Shown: positions 1-7,917 of the stretch, in pieces | How the letters are laid out: every line of letters starts with the position of its first letter | How positions within the stretch are numbered: position 1 is the first letter of the stretch | Assembly (NCBI RefSeq): GCF_002179555.1 | Contig: NZ_NHOU01000017.1 | Span: forward strand, 1-64,000 | From: Salinicola salarius | GTDB lineage: Bacteria; Pseudomonadota; Gammaproteobacteria; Pseudomonadales; Halomonadaceae | Direction: 5' to 3' | DNA: 64,000 bases | The notes under the pieces: model-generated | Databases searched by the model: none | What the model was told of the DNA's origin: nothing | What the model saw: the letters and a program-made list of their open reading frames with translations, nothing else | Program-made: the position numbers and the translations under genes

Positions 1-50
1 ATTCCTGGGGGCCGGTCTCACGGATTCAGGTTAATGTAAAACTTGGACTT

Positions 51-504
51 TTAGTACCAGGCGCGCAGACCCATTACCAAGGCAGTTGTTGACTCATCAT
101 CATCGTAATTACGTTCGTAGCTAACCCCCACGTATGGGCTTAGCTCCCTCATCAGGTCGTAGCGCAGACGAAGACCGATCTCACTACTGTTAAAACCGCG
201 GTCAATGTCGTACTCGGGAACATCCTGGAACGATGCTGAGAGCTCCAGTCGTGGTTGCAGGATCAATCGCTGAGTGAGTAGCATTTCATATTCGAATTCG
301 GTGCTTGCGCTGACATCACCCTCGTCACTGACGAATAACGCAGTGTCGGTTTCCATCATCAAAGGTGCCAGCCCCTGAAAGCCAACGACCGCGAAGCGTC
401 GATCAGGGTCCGGATTGAAGCTTTGACGCACGCCCGTCTGCAAGTTCCAGAACGGGCTTATCGCGCGACTATAGAGCAACTGGAGATCGCTGCTTTCGGT
501 GTAA
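51..504 (-). pseudogene. copB: CopB copper-resistance protein, 3' fragment cut by an IS
   Basis: About 150 C-terminal residues of an outer-membrane CopB-type protein remain, with alternating beta-strand sequence such as LQLLYSRAISPFWNLQTGVR and a terminal WY-stop typical of outer-membrane barrels. The usual CopB has a signal peptide and a Met/His-rich N-terminal half. Both are missing because the reading frame runs into the inverted repeat of the IS at 505. An in-frame start exists only inside IS sequence (up to 524), so the product would lack a signal peptide and is almost certainly non-functional. The identification rests on family resemblance of the barrel part. Confidence 0.75.
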
Positions 505-527
505 TGACCCCCTGGTTTCTGCACACC

Positions 528-1379
528 CTACGCCGTTAATGCGGGGTGTGCTCGGGGTGCCACGTAGTCCAGAGACTGATGTGGCCGCTCTTCGTTGTAG
601 TACCGGATCCAGCGATTGATCACGACCCTGGCTTGGCCCAGCGATTCGAAACGGTGAAGCCAGATGCACTCCTCCTTCAAGGATCGGAAAAAACGCTCGA
701 CAAGCCCGTTCTGTTCCGGTGTATACGGTGTCGTGAATTCCTGCGTGAGGCCATAGGCTTTCACCGTGCCCGTGTAGTGGCGACTGCTAAAGACGAGCCC
801 GTTATCGGAGCGAAGTGCGAGTGGCTGCTGAACGCGCCCCAGTGCCCCCAGTCGATAAATCAATGCTTCTTCCAGGGCAGCCTCCGCTGTCTTGCTGCTG
901 CCATTGTCCGATAATCGCCAACCGAGGATCTCACGCGTGCAACAGTCGATGATGACCGCCAGGCTGGCCCGCCGATCCTTACCGCACCACACGTGAGTGA
1001 GATCCGTGGCCCAACGCTCATCGGGTCGTGAGGTGATCGACGGCAAGCGTCTGGCGCGAGGTCGGAAGCCTTGCGGCCGCTTGCGCACCTGCCAGCCTTT
1101 GAGTTGCAGGATGCGCTGGATCGGCTTGCGGTTCTCGCCCAGTACACACGCTAGCCGGCGATAGCCGTAGCTCGGGAAGCGTTCCAGCGTCAGCTTCACC
1201 CGGGCCGTCAGATCCGTATTAACGACACGCTGCCGCGCCTTGGGCCGGTAATACAGACTGCGCCGAGGAAAACCCAGCCAGCGGCAAAGTTTGGCCAGTG
1301 AGACCACTTGGCCTTCCTGGGCCATTTCCGCCTGCAGCGACCTTACGAGTTCTCGTCCTCGTCGAGCAGGCGACGCCAC
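528..1379 (-). CDS. IS3-family transposase OrfB (DDE integrase)
   Basis: The protein has an HTH_21-like N-terminal region (ERFPSYGYRRLACVLGE) followed by an rve integrase core. The DDE residues are visible in WATDLTHVW, in LRSDNGLVF, and in the Glu of TPEQNGLVERFFRSLKEE. The C-terminus YNEERPHQSLDY is typical of IS3. About 283 residues are readable, but the frame is open further upstream and is meant to be entered by a -1 frameshift from OrfA. The GTG at 1379 is only a nominal start. Confidence 0.93.
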   Translation of the reverse strand: MASPARRGRELVRSLQAEMAQEGQVVSLAKLCRWLGFPRRSLYYRPKARQRVVNTDLTARVKLTLERFPSYGYRRLACVLGENRKPIQRILQLKGWQVRKRPQGFRPRARRLPSITSRPDERWATDLTHVWCGKDRRASLAVIIDCCTREILGWRLSDNGSSKTAEAALEEALIYRLGALGRVQQPLALRSDNGLVFSSRHYTGTVKAYGLTQEFTTPYTPEQNGLVERFFRSLKEECIWLHRFESLGQARVVINRWIRYYNEERPHQSLDYVAPRAHPALTA

Positions 1380-1654
1380 TTTTTTAGTGCGTAGATCTGC
1401 AAGTGGGCCTCGCCCAGCGCCTCCTTGGTTTCCCGCAGGTCGGACTCGTATTGCTCGCGGATATCCTTGGGGCGGGCCTTGAACCCGTTTTCCATGTTGC
1501 GCTGGGCTTCATCGATCCAGCCTTCGACCTCGGAGACGGTGAGGTCATGCTGTCGCGCGACCTCCGCGACCGTGGTCTTGCCCTTGAAGATGTCCATGAC
1601 GACGGACGCTTTGCGCTTCGCGGTCCACCGCTTGATGGGGGTATCGTCGCTCAT
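1343..1654 (-). CDS. IS3-family OrfA (HTH transposase subunit)
   Basis: A 103-residue basic protein with a helix-turn-helix (TVAEVARQHDLTVSEVEGWI), then a coiled-coil-like stretch ending before the frameshift site. It is the standard first frame of an IS3 element and overlaps OrfB in the -1 frame. Its ATG lies about 50 bp inside the right inverted repeat, as expected. Alone it would act as a DNA-binding regulator; fused by frameshift it supplies the DNA-binding part of the transposase. Confidence 0.9.
   Translation of the reverse strand: MSDDTPIKRWTAKRKASVVMDIFKGKTTVAEVARQHDLTVSEVEGWIDEAQRNMENGFKARPKDIREQYESDLRETKEALGEAHLQIYALKKWRRLLDEDENS
1379..1385 (-). other. A6G programmed -1 frameshift site
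   Basis: On the minus strand the OrfA frame reads CTA AAA AAG TGG, so the heptamer A AAA AAG has the X XXY YYZ form of a canonical -1 slippery site. It sits just where the OrfA and OrfB frames overlap and would produce the OrfAB fusion transposase. Confidence 0.8.
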
Positions 1655-1702
1655 TCTGTCCTCCTGATGACTGCACTATAGCCTGTGCAGCTCTGGAGGG
1701 GG

Positions 1703-2197
1703 TCACTTCAAGGTGACGGTTCCTTTCATCCCGGCTTCGTAATGACCGGGAAGGAAGCACGCGTACTCGATGACGTCGCCCTGCTCGGGTGCGGTCCAGA
1801 TCAGTGTCTCGGTCTCGCCCGGCGCTATGGTGACGGCTGCGCTTTGGGTCTCACCGTGATCCATCATGCCGTTGTGATGATCGCCCATCATCTTATCGCT
1901 GCCTTCAGCGCCGTGATGGTCTCCGCCCTGTTGCATCATTTCTCGATGCATCTGCTGCATGCGGCCGCTGCCGATAGAAAATTCGTGGGGAATCATGGAT
2001 ACGTTTTCGATCCGAAAACGTACCGTCTTACCGGGTTCAATCTGCAGTTTGTCGGCGTCGAACCACATGCTTCCGGCCTGAATATCGATAGTTCGGCTGG
2101 GCGCGGGCTCACTTTGGTGTGACTGACCGTGGCCGGTATCTGCCAAGGCTGAGGCGCTGACGGCAGTCAAGGTGAAAAGCAAAAACAGGAATTTCAT
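1703..2197 (-). CDS. Periplasmic cupredoxin with His/Met-rich insert
   Basis: A signal peptide (MKFLFLLFTLTAVSASALA) precedes a single cupredoxin domain. Type-1 copper ligands are visible: His in SMIPHEFSIG, then Cys, His and Met in YACFLPGHYEAGM. Between them lies a metal-binding-looking insert of His, Met and Asp (about residues 78-116, HREMMQQGGDHH and HHNGMMDHG). A GGAG about eight bases upstream favours the ATG at 2197 over a TTG one codon earlier. Such proteins accompany cop operons and probably bind periplasmic copper. The stop codon TGA (1703-1705) is also the first three bases of the IS inverted repeat, so the native C-terminus may have been slightly longer. Confidence 0.85.
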   Translation of the reverse strand: MKFLFLLFTLTAVSASALADTGHGQSHQSEPAPSRTIDIQAGSMWFDADKLQIEPGKTVRFRIENVSMIPHEFSIGSGRMQQMHREMMQQGGDHHGAEGSDKMMGDHHNGMMDHGETQSAAVTIAPGETETLIWTAPEQGDVIEYACFLPGHYEAGMKGTVTLK

Positions 2198-2297
2198 CAA
2201 AAAGCTCCGCTGTTATGAGAAAGGATATTTAAAAATGATGTTTTCGCCCGCTGATCGAGGCCGGCGGATACCAAAACCAGATTGCCGGGTGCCAGAA

Positions 2298-2753
2298 TCA
2301 ACCTGCCGATATCGGCAGGGTCATGAACACTTGAGTTTCGTTATCGTCGAACTGATGCACGTTCAAGGCCCGAGCCTGATCGCCGGGCATCCCCGGTGTG
2401 CCAGCCGGCATGCCGGGCAGGGCTATACCGCGAACGCTTGGACGTTCGGCAAAAAGCCGATCGAGCGCTGCGCCGGGGACATGGCCCTCGACAACGTAGC
2501 CCCCCATCTCGAGGGTGTGGCAGCTCCCGAGTCCATGAGGAAGGTCAAGGCGTTCTTTGATTTCGCCGAGGTTGGTGGTTTCCACGACTTTGACATCGAC
2601 ACCACGTTCCTTCAGATAATCGCCGTAAGCGGCACAGCAACCGCAGGAAGGGCTTTTATAGAGTGTCGCCTGGTCGGGCAGTGAAGCGTGGGCCACTTGG
2701 GCACCCAGCATGAATGTTGCGGATAACAACAATGCGATGTTTCTGCTTGGCAT
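2298..2753 (-). CDS. DUF411 periplasmic metal-binding protein
   Basis: 151 residues: signal peptide (to about residue 23, AQVAHA), then the DUF411 signature YKSPSCGCCAAYGDYLKERG with a CxCC cluster, and GLGSCHTLEMGGYVVEGHVP further on. DUF411 proteins are found beside copper-resistance and multicopper oxidase genes and are thought to bind metal in the periplasm; no enzymatic role is established. A CCGGAG ribosome-binding site stands upstream of the ATG. The neighbouring cupredoxin and two-component system make copper the likely metal. Confidence 0.88.
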   Translation of the reverse strand: MPSRNIALLLSATFMLGAQVAHASLPDQATLYKSPSCGCCAAYGDYLKERGVDVKVVETTNLGEIKERLDLPHGLGSCHTLEMGGYVVEGHVPGAALDRLFAERPSVRGIALPGMPAGTPGMPGDQARALNVHQFDDNETQVFMTLPISAG

Positions 2754-2849
2754 GACGAATCTCCGGAGCGTTCATGAGCCTTCGCCAACAGTAAACGTGG
2801 GTAAGCTGAAAAGAGGCTGAATGGATCCGCCAAAACGAGAAAAGTATCT

Positions 2850-4175
2850 TCACGGTGCCGAGCCAGGGTGTAACGTGATTTCGACCCGCAGCCCGCCCAG
2901 TCGTGAACGGCCATAGGTCACACGACCGCCGTAGCGTTCGGTGAGCTGTGACAGAATGGAGAGCCCCAGGCCGTGGCCACGATGTTGTTCATCAAGCCTG
3001 ACGCCTCGCTGGCCCAGGCGCTCGAGCATGATATCCGGAACCCCCGGGCCATCATCCTCGAGCCTTAGGCAACAGGGCTTGGGAAGTAGCGTAAGCTCGA
3101 CGCGTTGGCGCGCCCATTTACCGGCATTGTCGAGCACGATACCGAGCATCTCCATGCCGTCCTGACGCTCCAGCGGTATCCGGAAATCGACGACGGCGGT
3201 GTCATCGAGAACGAAGATGCGATCGGGGTAGAGGGTACGAAACATTTCCAGCATGGAAATGACTTCTGCCATGCCGGTATGTTGCTGTCCTGTAGACTGG
3301 CCGGCGATACGCGAATGGCGTAGTTCGCTCTCCAGTTTTTCATCGATGTCGTCGAGACGAGCCAGAATCTGCTTACGACGTTGATCATCCAGGGCTCGTT
3401 TTGAGCGAAGGGCTTGCATGACCGCCGTTAGTGGCGTCCTGATCGCGTGAGAAAGGTTGGCCAGTGACTCCCGCGAGCGCTGCTGACGACGTTCATGTTC
3501 GTCGAGAAGGGTATTGAGTTGAGCGATGGGGGCTTTCAGCTCGGAGACGGTTTTGATGTCCAGGCGGCGGCGCTCGCCGCGTTGCAGCTCGATGAGCTGG
3601 CGCGATAGCCGACCGAACGGGCGTAAAGCATGATTGACCGCGAACAGGTTGAGCAGTATCAACAGCAACAGCAGCACCATGGCCGCTGCACCGATCCACC
3701 AGTGAAGGCGTGTCAGTCCTCGCTCGATGCCGGCGAAGTCTTCGCCGACCGTCAATGTGGCGGGTTCGCCGGCAAGCATCAATCCGGTTCGCCACAGCAG
3801 CAGTCGATGATCGCGCCACTGCAAGAGTTGCGCGCCTTCTGTATCCCCGGTCGGCAATGTCTCGAGCGCATCGTGAGTCGCGTAGACACGGCCGTTGGTC
3901 CGCAACTGATAGAAGTGGTGAAAGGTTTCGGCGGGGCTGGAATCAGGTGGCAGCGACAGGGCACTCGGGCCCTCGAGGCGCAATCGGCGCACGACCAGTT
4001 CGGATTCCTGCTGTAAGCGATCGGCGAGAAAATTCCGTGCCAACTGGTCCAGCAGCAGTCCGTGCAGTACCCAGGTACTCCCGACGACGATCAGCGCCGC
4101 AATGCCCAGGCTACCCAGCAACCGGAGGCGTAGGCTTCGCCGGCTAAACCGAGACAAGCATGTACCCCTCACCAC
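2850..4175 (-). CDS. Sensor histidine kinase (PhoQ/QseC-like), probable copper sensor
   Basis: An inner-membrane kinase of about 441 residues: TM1 near residues 18-38, a periplasmic sensor of about 110 residues, TM2 (IGAAAMVLLLLLILLNLFA), a HAMP-like linker, the phospho-acceptor HAIRTPLTAV, and ATPase motifs (LDNAGKWA as the N-box, DDGPGVPD, RGHGLGLSIL). It starts with GTG at 4175, overlapping the response regulator by about 32 bp; a TTG at 4160 is an alternative. The overlap with the regulator implies one operon. A metal signal is inferred only from the cop neighbourhood. Confidence 0.88.
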   Translation of the reverse strand: MVRGTCLSRFSRRSLRLRLLGSLGIAALIVVGSTWVLHGLLLDQLARNFLADRLQQESELVVRRLRLEGPSALSLPPDSSPAETFHHFYQLRTNGRVYATHDALETLPTGDTEGAQLLQWRDHRLLLWRTGLMLAGEPATLTVGEDFAGIERGLTRLHWWIGAAAMVLLLLLILLNLFAVNHALRPFGRLSRQLIELQRGERRRLDIKTVSELKAPIAQLNTLLDEHERRQQRSRESLANLSHAIRTPLTAVMQALRSKRALDDQRRKQILARLDDIDEKLESELRHSRIAGQSTGQQHTGMAEVISMLEMFRTLYPDRIFVLDDTAVVDFRIPLERQDGMEMLGIVLDNAGKWARQRVELTLLPKPCCLRLEDDGPGVPDIMLERLGQRGVRLDEQHRGHGLGLSILSQLTERYGGRVTYGRSRLGGLRVEITLHPGSAP

Positions 4176-4809
4176 GGCGCGTCACGATGCGCTCACGTCC
4201 GAGCCGATGACGTAGTCTGCCGATATAGACCTCGACGAGATTGGGAGTCGCAGCATCCTGCTCGAGCGCGTAGAGTTGTTCGAGCAAGTGTCGCTTGGAG
4301 TGAACGCGATCAGGGTGGCGCATCAGGTAGCGCAGAAGCCGAAATTCGGTGGAGGTGAGTGTTTGCCACTCCTGGTGATCCAGACTGAACTGCTGGCGTG
4401 CCTCATCGAGCCGAAGATTGTTGATCTCCAGAAGGGAGGAAAAATGACTACCTCGACGACGCAACAAGGCCTCCAGGCGCGCCAGCAACTCTTCCTCATG
4501 ATAAGGCTTGGTGAGGTAGTCGTCGGCGCCGGCGCGAAGCCCTTCGACCTTATCCATCCAGCTATCTCTTGCGGTCAGAATCAGTATCGGCACAGACCAC
4601 TTAGCGTCCCGCCAGTCGGAGAGGAGACTCAGCCCGGAGCCGTCCGGCAAACCAAGGTCCAGAATGACCAGCGTGTACTCCTCGCTAGCCGAGAGCGCAG
4701 ACGCCGATCGGCTACTAGGTGAAATGTCGGTGCGGTAGCCAGCATCATCCAGAAGCTCTGCCAAACTTTCCGCCAACAGCTCATCATCTTCTACCAGTAA
4801 TATTCTCAT
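4144..4809 (-). CDS. OmpR-family response regulator
   Basis: 221 residues. The receiver domain begins MRILLVEDDE, carries the phospho-acceptor Asp51 (VILDLGLPDGSG) and the Lys of DDYLTKPYHEEEL. A winged-helix DNA-binding domain follows (LTSTEFRLLRYLMRHP, then VEVYIGRLRHRLG and RGEGYML). It is the first gene of the pair with the kinase and probably controls the adjacent copper genes. The acidic triad, Asp and Lys are all present, so it should be phosphorylatable. Confidence 0.92.
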   Translation of the reverse strand: MRILLVEDDELLAESLAELLDDAGYRTDISPSSRSASALSASEEYTLVILDLGLPDGSGLSLLSDWRDAKWSVPILILTARDSWMDKVEGLRAGADDYLTKPYHEEELLARLEALLRRRGSHFSSLLEINNLRLDEARQQFSLDHQEWQTLTSTEFRLLRYLMRHPDRVHSKRHLLEQLYALEQDAATPNLVEVYIGRLRHRLGRERIVTRRGEGYMLVSV

Positions 4810-4919
4810 GGCTCATCGAGAGACTGAATCTGTTTGCCGAAGATACAGCCGGTTCCTGAATGGTTCCTGAAAATCCGGAAGGCGCCGGATATCGTGATTT
4901 ATCCCAATTCGGTGTTCAT

Positions 4920-5474
4920 TCAACTGACGCCTCCCCGAAGCCACATCTCAGGCATTTCGATCGACCGTTTTTTGCGTGACGGTGGCAGGATCATCGCTTC
5001 ACCTGGAATGCCACGGTGCCACAGGGTAAGCCCCACAAAGAGCACAATACATGCAAAGAATGCCGCCATAACGTCATCCAGCACGATACCCAAGCCGCCA
5101 CCGATGGCTTCGCTATAGCCAATGGGCAATAGCTTAGTGACATCGAACAGCCGATATAACACGAACGCCACTTCCATCGTCCAGGCACGGCGCGCCACCG
5201 TGATTCCGAGCATGGCGATCGGAAACGCCAGGTACTCATCGGCGACGATCTGGGAGAGATCTCCGCCGCCGAGCCAGATTGAAGCCCAATGACAAATTGG
5301 CACTGCCGTGACCAGCAGTACCGACAGAATGACAACCCGGCGTTGCGGCGAGTGATGTGTCAGCCACCAGGCCAACGGCACACCGATCAGCGACCCGATT
5401 GTCCCCGGTGCCCAGGATATCCATCCCAGGCCAAAGCCGGTCGCTACCAGCAAGACCGCATTCTCTATCAACAT
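4920..5474 (-). CDS. pgpA: Phosphatidylglycerophosphatase A family protein
   Basis: A membrane protein of 184 residues with PgpA family motifs: GFGLGWISWAPGTIGSLIG near the N-terminus, a DEY motif (IVADEYLAFPIAMLG), a YRLFDVTKLLPIGYSE segment and GGGLGIVLDDVMAAF. PgpA dephosphorylates phosphatidylglycerol phosphate in the inner membrane. The charged C-terminal tail (PPSRKKRSIEMPEM) is longer than usual. Genes of this kind also occur on metal-resistance islands as second copies, and the location between a copper and a chromate gene makes that likely here, so housekeeping function is not certain. Confidence 0.75.
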   Translation of the reverse strand: MLIENAVLLVATGFGLGWISWAPGTIGSLIGVPLAWWLTHHSPQRRVVILSVLLVTAVPICHWASIWLGGGDLSQIVADEYLAFPIAMLGITVARRAWTMEVAFVLYRLFDVTKLLPIGYSEAIGGGLGIVLDDVMAAFFACIVLFVGLTLWHRGIPGEAMILPPSRKKRSIEMPEMWLRGGVS

Positions 5475-5528
5475 CTGTCTAATCCATGAGAGGAGGGGGT
5501 TGGCTTGCGATCAGGAGCAAGACTTGCT

Positions 5529-5558
5529 AAAACGAAAGTCGATATCGATCTTCGTTTT
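5529..5558. promoter_or_regulatory. Palindromic operator, probably for the PadR regulator
   Basis: A 30-bp inverted repeat: AAAACGAA (5529-5536) pairs with TTCGTTTT (5551-5558), and the centre TCGATATCGA is itself palindromic. It lies between the divergent pgpA and padR genes, about 22 bp upstream of the padR ATG. PadR proteins bind such long palindromes, usually repressing their own operon, so autoregulation is the simplest reading. Confidence 0.6.
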
Positions 5559-5580
5559 CGGTAGACCGGAAGTCAATACA

Positions 5581-5895
5581 ATGAAGCATCATCACTTGCT
5601 CGTGGGCCTGGTCAGACTACACGTCCTTCACCATGCCGCCGAGCATGAAATCAACGGACAATGGATGATCGATGAGCTGGCGCGTCACGGCTATCGACTG
5701 AGCCCCGGCACTCTTTATCCCATGCTGCACTCGATGGAGAACAGGGGATACCTGATCTCCCGCGAAGCGCATCAGGGTAGCGTTCGCCGTAAGTTCTATC
5801 GCGCGACCGATCTAGGTCGAGAAGGGCTTGAAACGGCCAAACGCCAGCTGAGAGAGCTGACCGGCGAGGCCTTAAAAGACGACAGTCCCTTGTAA
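5581..5895 (+). CDS. PadR-family transcriptional regulator
   Basis: 104 residues from the ATG at 5581 (an upstream in-frame start would run through the palindromic operator and is unlikely). The PadR winged helix is recognisable: YRLSPGTLYPMLHSMENRGY then RRKFYRATDLGREGLE. PadR genes often sit directly before chromate transporter genes, and here a chrA remnant begins 23 bp downstream, so the regulator probably once controlled chromate efflux. Confidence 0.88.
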   Translation: MKHHHLLVGLVRLHVLHHAAEHEINGQWMIDELARHGYRLSPGTLYPMLHSMENRGYLISREAHQGSVRRKFYRATDLGREGLETAKRQLRELTGEALKDDSPL

Positions 5896-5918
5896 GAGAG
5901 CCATGGCAAGGAGCCCGG

Positions 5919-6134
5919 ATGGAGAATCAGACACCACGCCCTGCCGGACTTATTAGAGAGGTCTTCGCGGCCTTTCTGTTGCTGGGCTTGACTTCCTTTG
6001 GTGGTCCCATCGCTCACCTGGGTTACTTTCGCAGCGAGTTCTTCCGCATGACCCGATGCCGCTGGCTGCGTGACGGCCGACTCTGCCTCGCACCTTGGCT
6101 ATTGTTGACCTACTTTATCCAGGGAGCTAAATGA
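5919..6134 (+). pseudogene. chrA: Chromate transporter ChrA, N-terminal stub
   Basis: The first 45 or so residues match the start of ChrA (AAFLLLGLTSFGGPIAHLGY followed by FRSEFF). After the RWL region the sequence diverges and ends at 71 residues, against about 400 in an intact ChrA. More than 80% of the gene is gone, and the complex I-like operon begins 135 bp later. The deletion junction is therefore the left border of that operon. Confidence 0.75.
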
Positions 6135-6268
6135 GGACGCTTATTCAGTTTGCGTTCAGGTCAGCCGCCTACCCTTCGATAAAGGGCTGGTTATCAGCGA
6201 AGGGACTGGGACCCGCGGTCATTGTCTCTGGCCCAGGTTCGTTTGAATCAGCGACGCGAGGGATCCGC

Positions 6269-6616
6269 ATGGAGCTGTTCGCTCTTCTCATCATTCTGAT
6301 CGTGGTACTGGGCGCCGGGCTGCTGGTGCAGTGGCTGCCCATGCGTCACCAGCCTCGGCCCAGCTGGTCCCAGCGCGTGCCGTTTCTGGGCGGGGGGACG
6401 CCCGACAGTCACGCCTGGAGCCGCTACCACATTCGCTACTACTCCATGACGCTGCTGTTGATCGCCTTCGAGATGGAGATGATGTTCATGTACCCGTGGG
6501 CGGTCGTGTTCGTCGAGAATGGCATGAAGGCGATGATGGAGATGGGCATGTTTCTCGCCATCCTGTCGGTGGGCATCGTCTATGCCTGGCGTGAGGGGGT
6601 GTTCAAGTGGCAGTGA
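6269..6616 (+). CDS. nuoA: NuoA-like subunit of a complex I-related membrane complex
   Basis: 115 residues from the ATG at 6269; upstream in-frame sequence does not look like NuoA. Three TM helices are visible. The helix-2 motif of NuoA is kept in altered form (FEMEMMFMYPWAVVF for the usual FDLEVAFLFPWA), so both acidic positions survive. The TM1-TM2 loop, which in complex I carries the conserved ECG cysteine of ND3, reads FLGGGTPDSHAW with no cysteine. First gene of an eight-gene operon; it overlaps the next gene by 10 bp. Confidence 0.85.
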   Translation: MELFALLIILIVVLGAGLLVQWLPMRHQPRPSWSQRVPFLGGGTPDSHAWSRYHIRYYSMTLLLIAFEMEMMFMYPWAVVFVENGMKAMMEMGMFLAILSVGIVYAWREGVFKWQ

Positions 6617-7917
6617 GCTGGCTGCACAAGTTCGCCGCGCGTGGCCGCGTTCCCGTGTTTCCCGTGCTGGGCAAGCAGGGTGATGGCGCGCTGCGGCATC
6701 TCGCGCTTTCTCCGCAAATCGAACTGGTCGATTCGCCGCGCCACGCCAGTGTGTTGCTGGTGGCGGGGGAGATTCCGGCCGACCGCTTCGAGCCCCTGCG
6801 TCGGGTGCATGACCAATTGCCATACCCTTTCACGACGCTGTGGTTTCGCAGCGAACCCTGGCCTCATCTGGAACGCGTGACCCGTATCGACGATCTCGAC
6901 GACCTGCCCGGCGCACTGGTCACGGCGCATCGCGAATTGATGGAAGGCTGCCGCGGCAGTACCCATCGTCTCCTGCCGGATGAGCCGCCCAACCCCTGGG
7001 AAGGCGAGGGCGACTTTGGCCAGGGCGGCGAAGGCATGATGGGCGGGGTGCCCTACGGGCGGCCCATGGCCATGAACATGGCAGACGACATCCGCGACGG
7101 GTTGACGCTGGATTCACTGACGTTCCGGCTGGGGCCGTTCTTTTGCGCGTTTCCGCCCGGCATGGCGGCGGAGATCACCCTGCAGGGGGATCTCGTGCAG
7201 ACATGGCAAACGCAGTTGGCGCCGTATCCACAGCCTCTCGACGAGGTCTTTTTCGACGCGCTCGAGCGCCCCGTCCCCATTGCGGAGGTCGAGCTTGCCC
7301 GGGGCCGCCATCATCTGCAGCGGCTGTTTCATGCGTTACACCTGGCGGGCCTGGAAGGCGTGAGCCTGCGGGCCTTGCGCCTGGCGCATGGATTGTCGAC
7401 GTCGAGCACCCTCGATGGATTGCGCCGCGCGCTATCACGTAGTGGCTTCTTTCGACTGACTGCGGGCGGCGGCGTGCTCGGCCCCGAGCAGGCACGCATG
7501 GTCGGCGGGCCCGCCGCCCGAGCTGCCGGAATGGCTGATGATCTGCGCTCGGAGGATGCCGGCTATCGACGGCTGGGGTTCTCTCCCGTCTGCCAGGCCG
7601 AAGGCGATACCCATGCTCGCTGGCGGCAGCTTCTGGACGAAATCGACCAATCCCTCCATCTGGCCCGTCTGGCCGAACGCGACAGGGTACACACGGAGCG
7701 GACAGGCAGCGTCGAGACACCGCGTGGCCCCTGGTCGGCGCGGCGGCCGGCGGATGCGAGCGCGCTCTTCGACGAGCTGTTACCCGGGCTGGAGTGGGGC
7801 GATGCCCTGGCGGCGGTCGCCAGTCTGGATGTCGCGGGGTTGACCGATCAACCTGTAGGCACACGGCCATCCGGAGAGTCCCGGGCGGCAGAGGGAGGCA
7901 CCGGAAGCGATGTTTAG
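6607..7917 (+). CDS. NuoB-NuoD-like fusion subunit lacking Fe-S cysteines
   Basis: 436 residues, GTG start at 6607 with a GAGGGGG ribosome-binding site. Residues about 15-115 resemble NuoB (DSPRHASVLLVAGE, LRRVHDQLPYPF) but contain none of the four cysteines that hold cluster N2; only Cys115, Cys180 and Cys329 exist in the whole protein. Residues about 160-410 follow the order of NuoD/hydrogenase large subunit: a beta region (FRLGPFFCAFPPGM, LQGDLVQ), ARGRHHLQRLFHALHLAGLE, then GPAARAAGMADDLR, GDTHARWRQLLDEIDQSL and VASLDV. The quinone-site HxxxH of NuoD is absent. It probably caps the membrane arm without carrying electrons; this assignment is by eye. Confidence 0.7.
   Translation: MAVSWLHKFAARGRVPVFPVLGKQGDGALRHLALSPQIELVDSPRHASVLLVAGEIPADRFEPLRRVHDQLPYPFTTLWFRSEPWPHLERVTRIDDLDDLPGALVTAHRELMEGCRGSTHRLLPDEPPNPWEGEGDFGQGGEGMMGGVPYGRPMAMNMADDIRDGLTLDSLTFRLGPFFCAFPPGMAAEITLQGDLVQTWQTQLAPYPQPLDEVFFDALERPVPIAEVELARGRHHLQRLFHALHLAGLEGVSLRALRLAHGLSTSSTLDGLRRALSRSGFFRLTAGGGVLGPEQARMVGGPAARAAGMADDLRSEDAGYRRLGFSPVCQAEGDTHARWRQLLDEIDQSLHLARLAERDRVHTERTGSVETPRGPWSARRPADASALFDELLPGLEWGDALAAVASLDVAGLTDQPVGTRPSGESRAAEGGTGSDV

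Larger units (their letters stand above)
505..1705. mobile_element. IS3-family insertion sequence, 1201 bp
   Basis: Two overlapping transposase frames on the minus strand are bounded by imperfect terminal inverted repeats. The left end begins TGACCCCCT at 505. The right end, read on the minus strand from 1705, also begins TGACCCCCT, and the similarity continues weakly (both have a GCACA further in). No short target duplication is visible: the bases outside are TAA on the left and CTT on the right. The element looks intact. It separates a copB remnant from a cupredoxin gene, and the missing target duplication suggests that DNA was deleted beside the element or that it arose by recombination between two copies. 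Confidence 0.85.

Noticed and set aside
546-914. Plus-strand open frame inside the transposase gene
   Set aside because: It is the complementary shadow of the IS3 OrfB, whose DDE motifs are clear on the minus strand.
495-1715. A target-site duplication around the IS3 element
   Set aside because: Flanking bases (TAA on the left, CTT on the right) do not match at 3, 4 or 5 bp.
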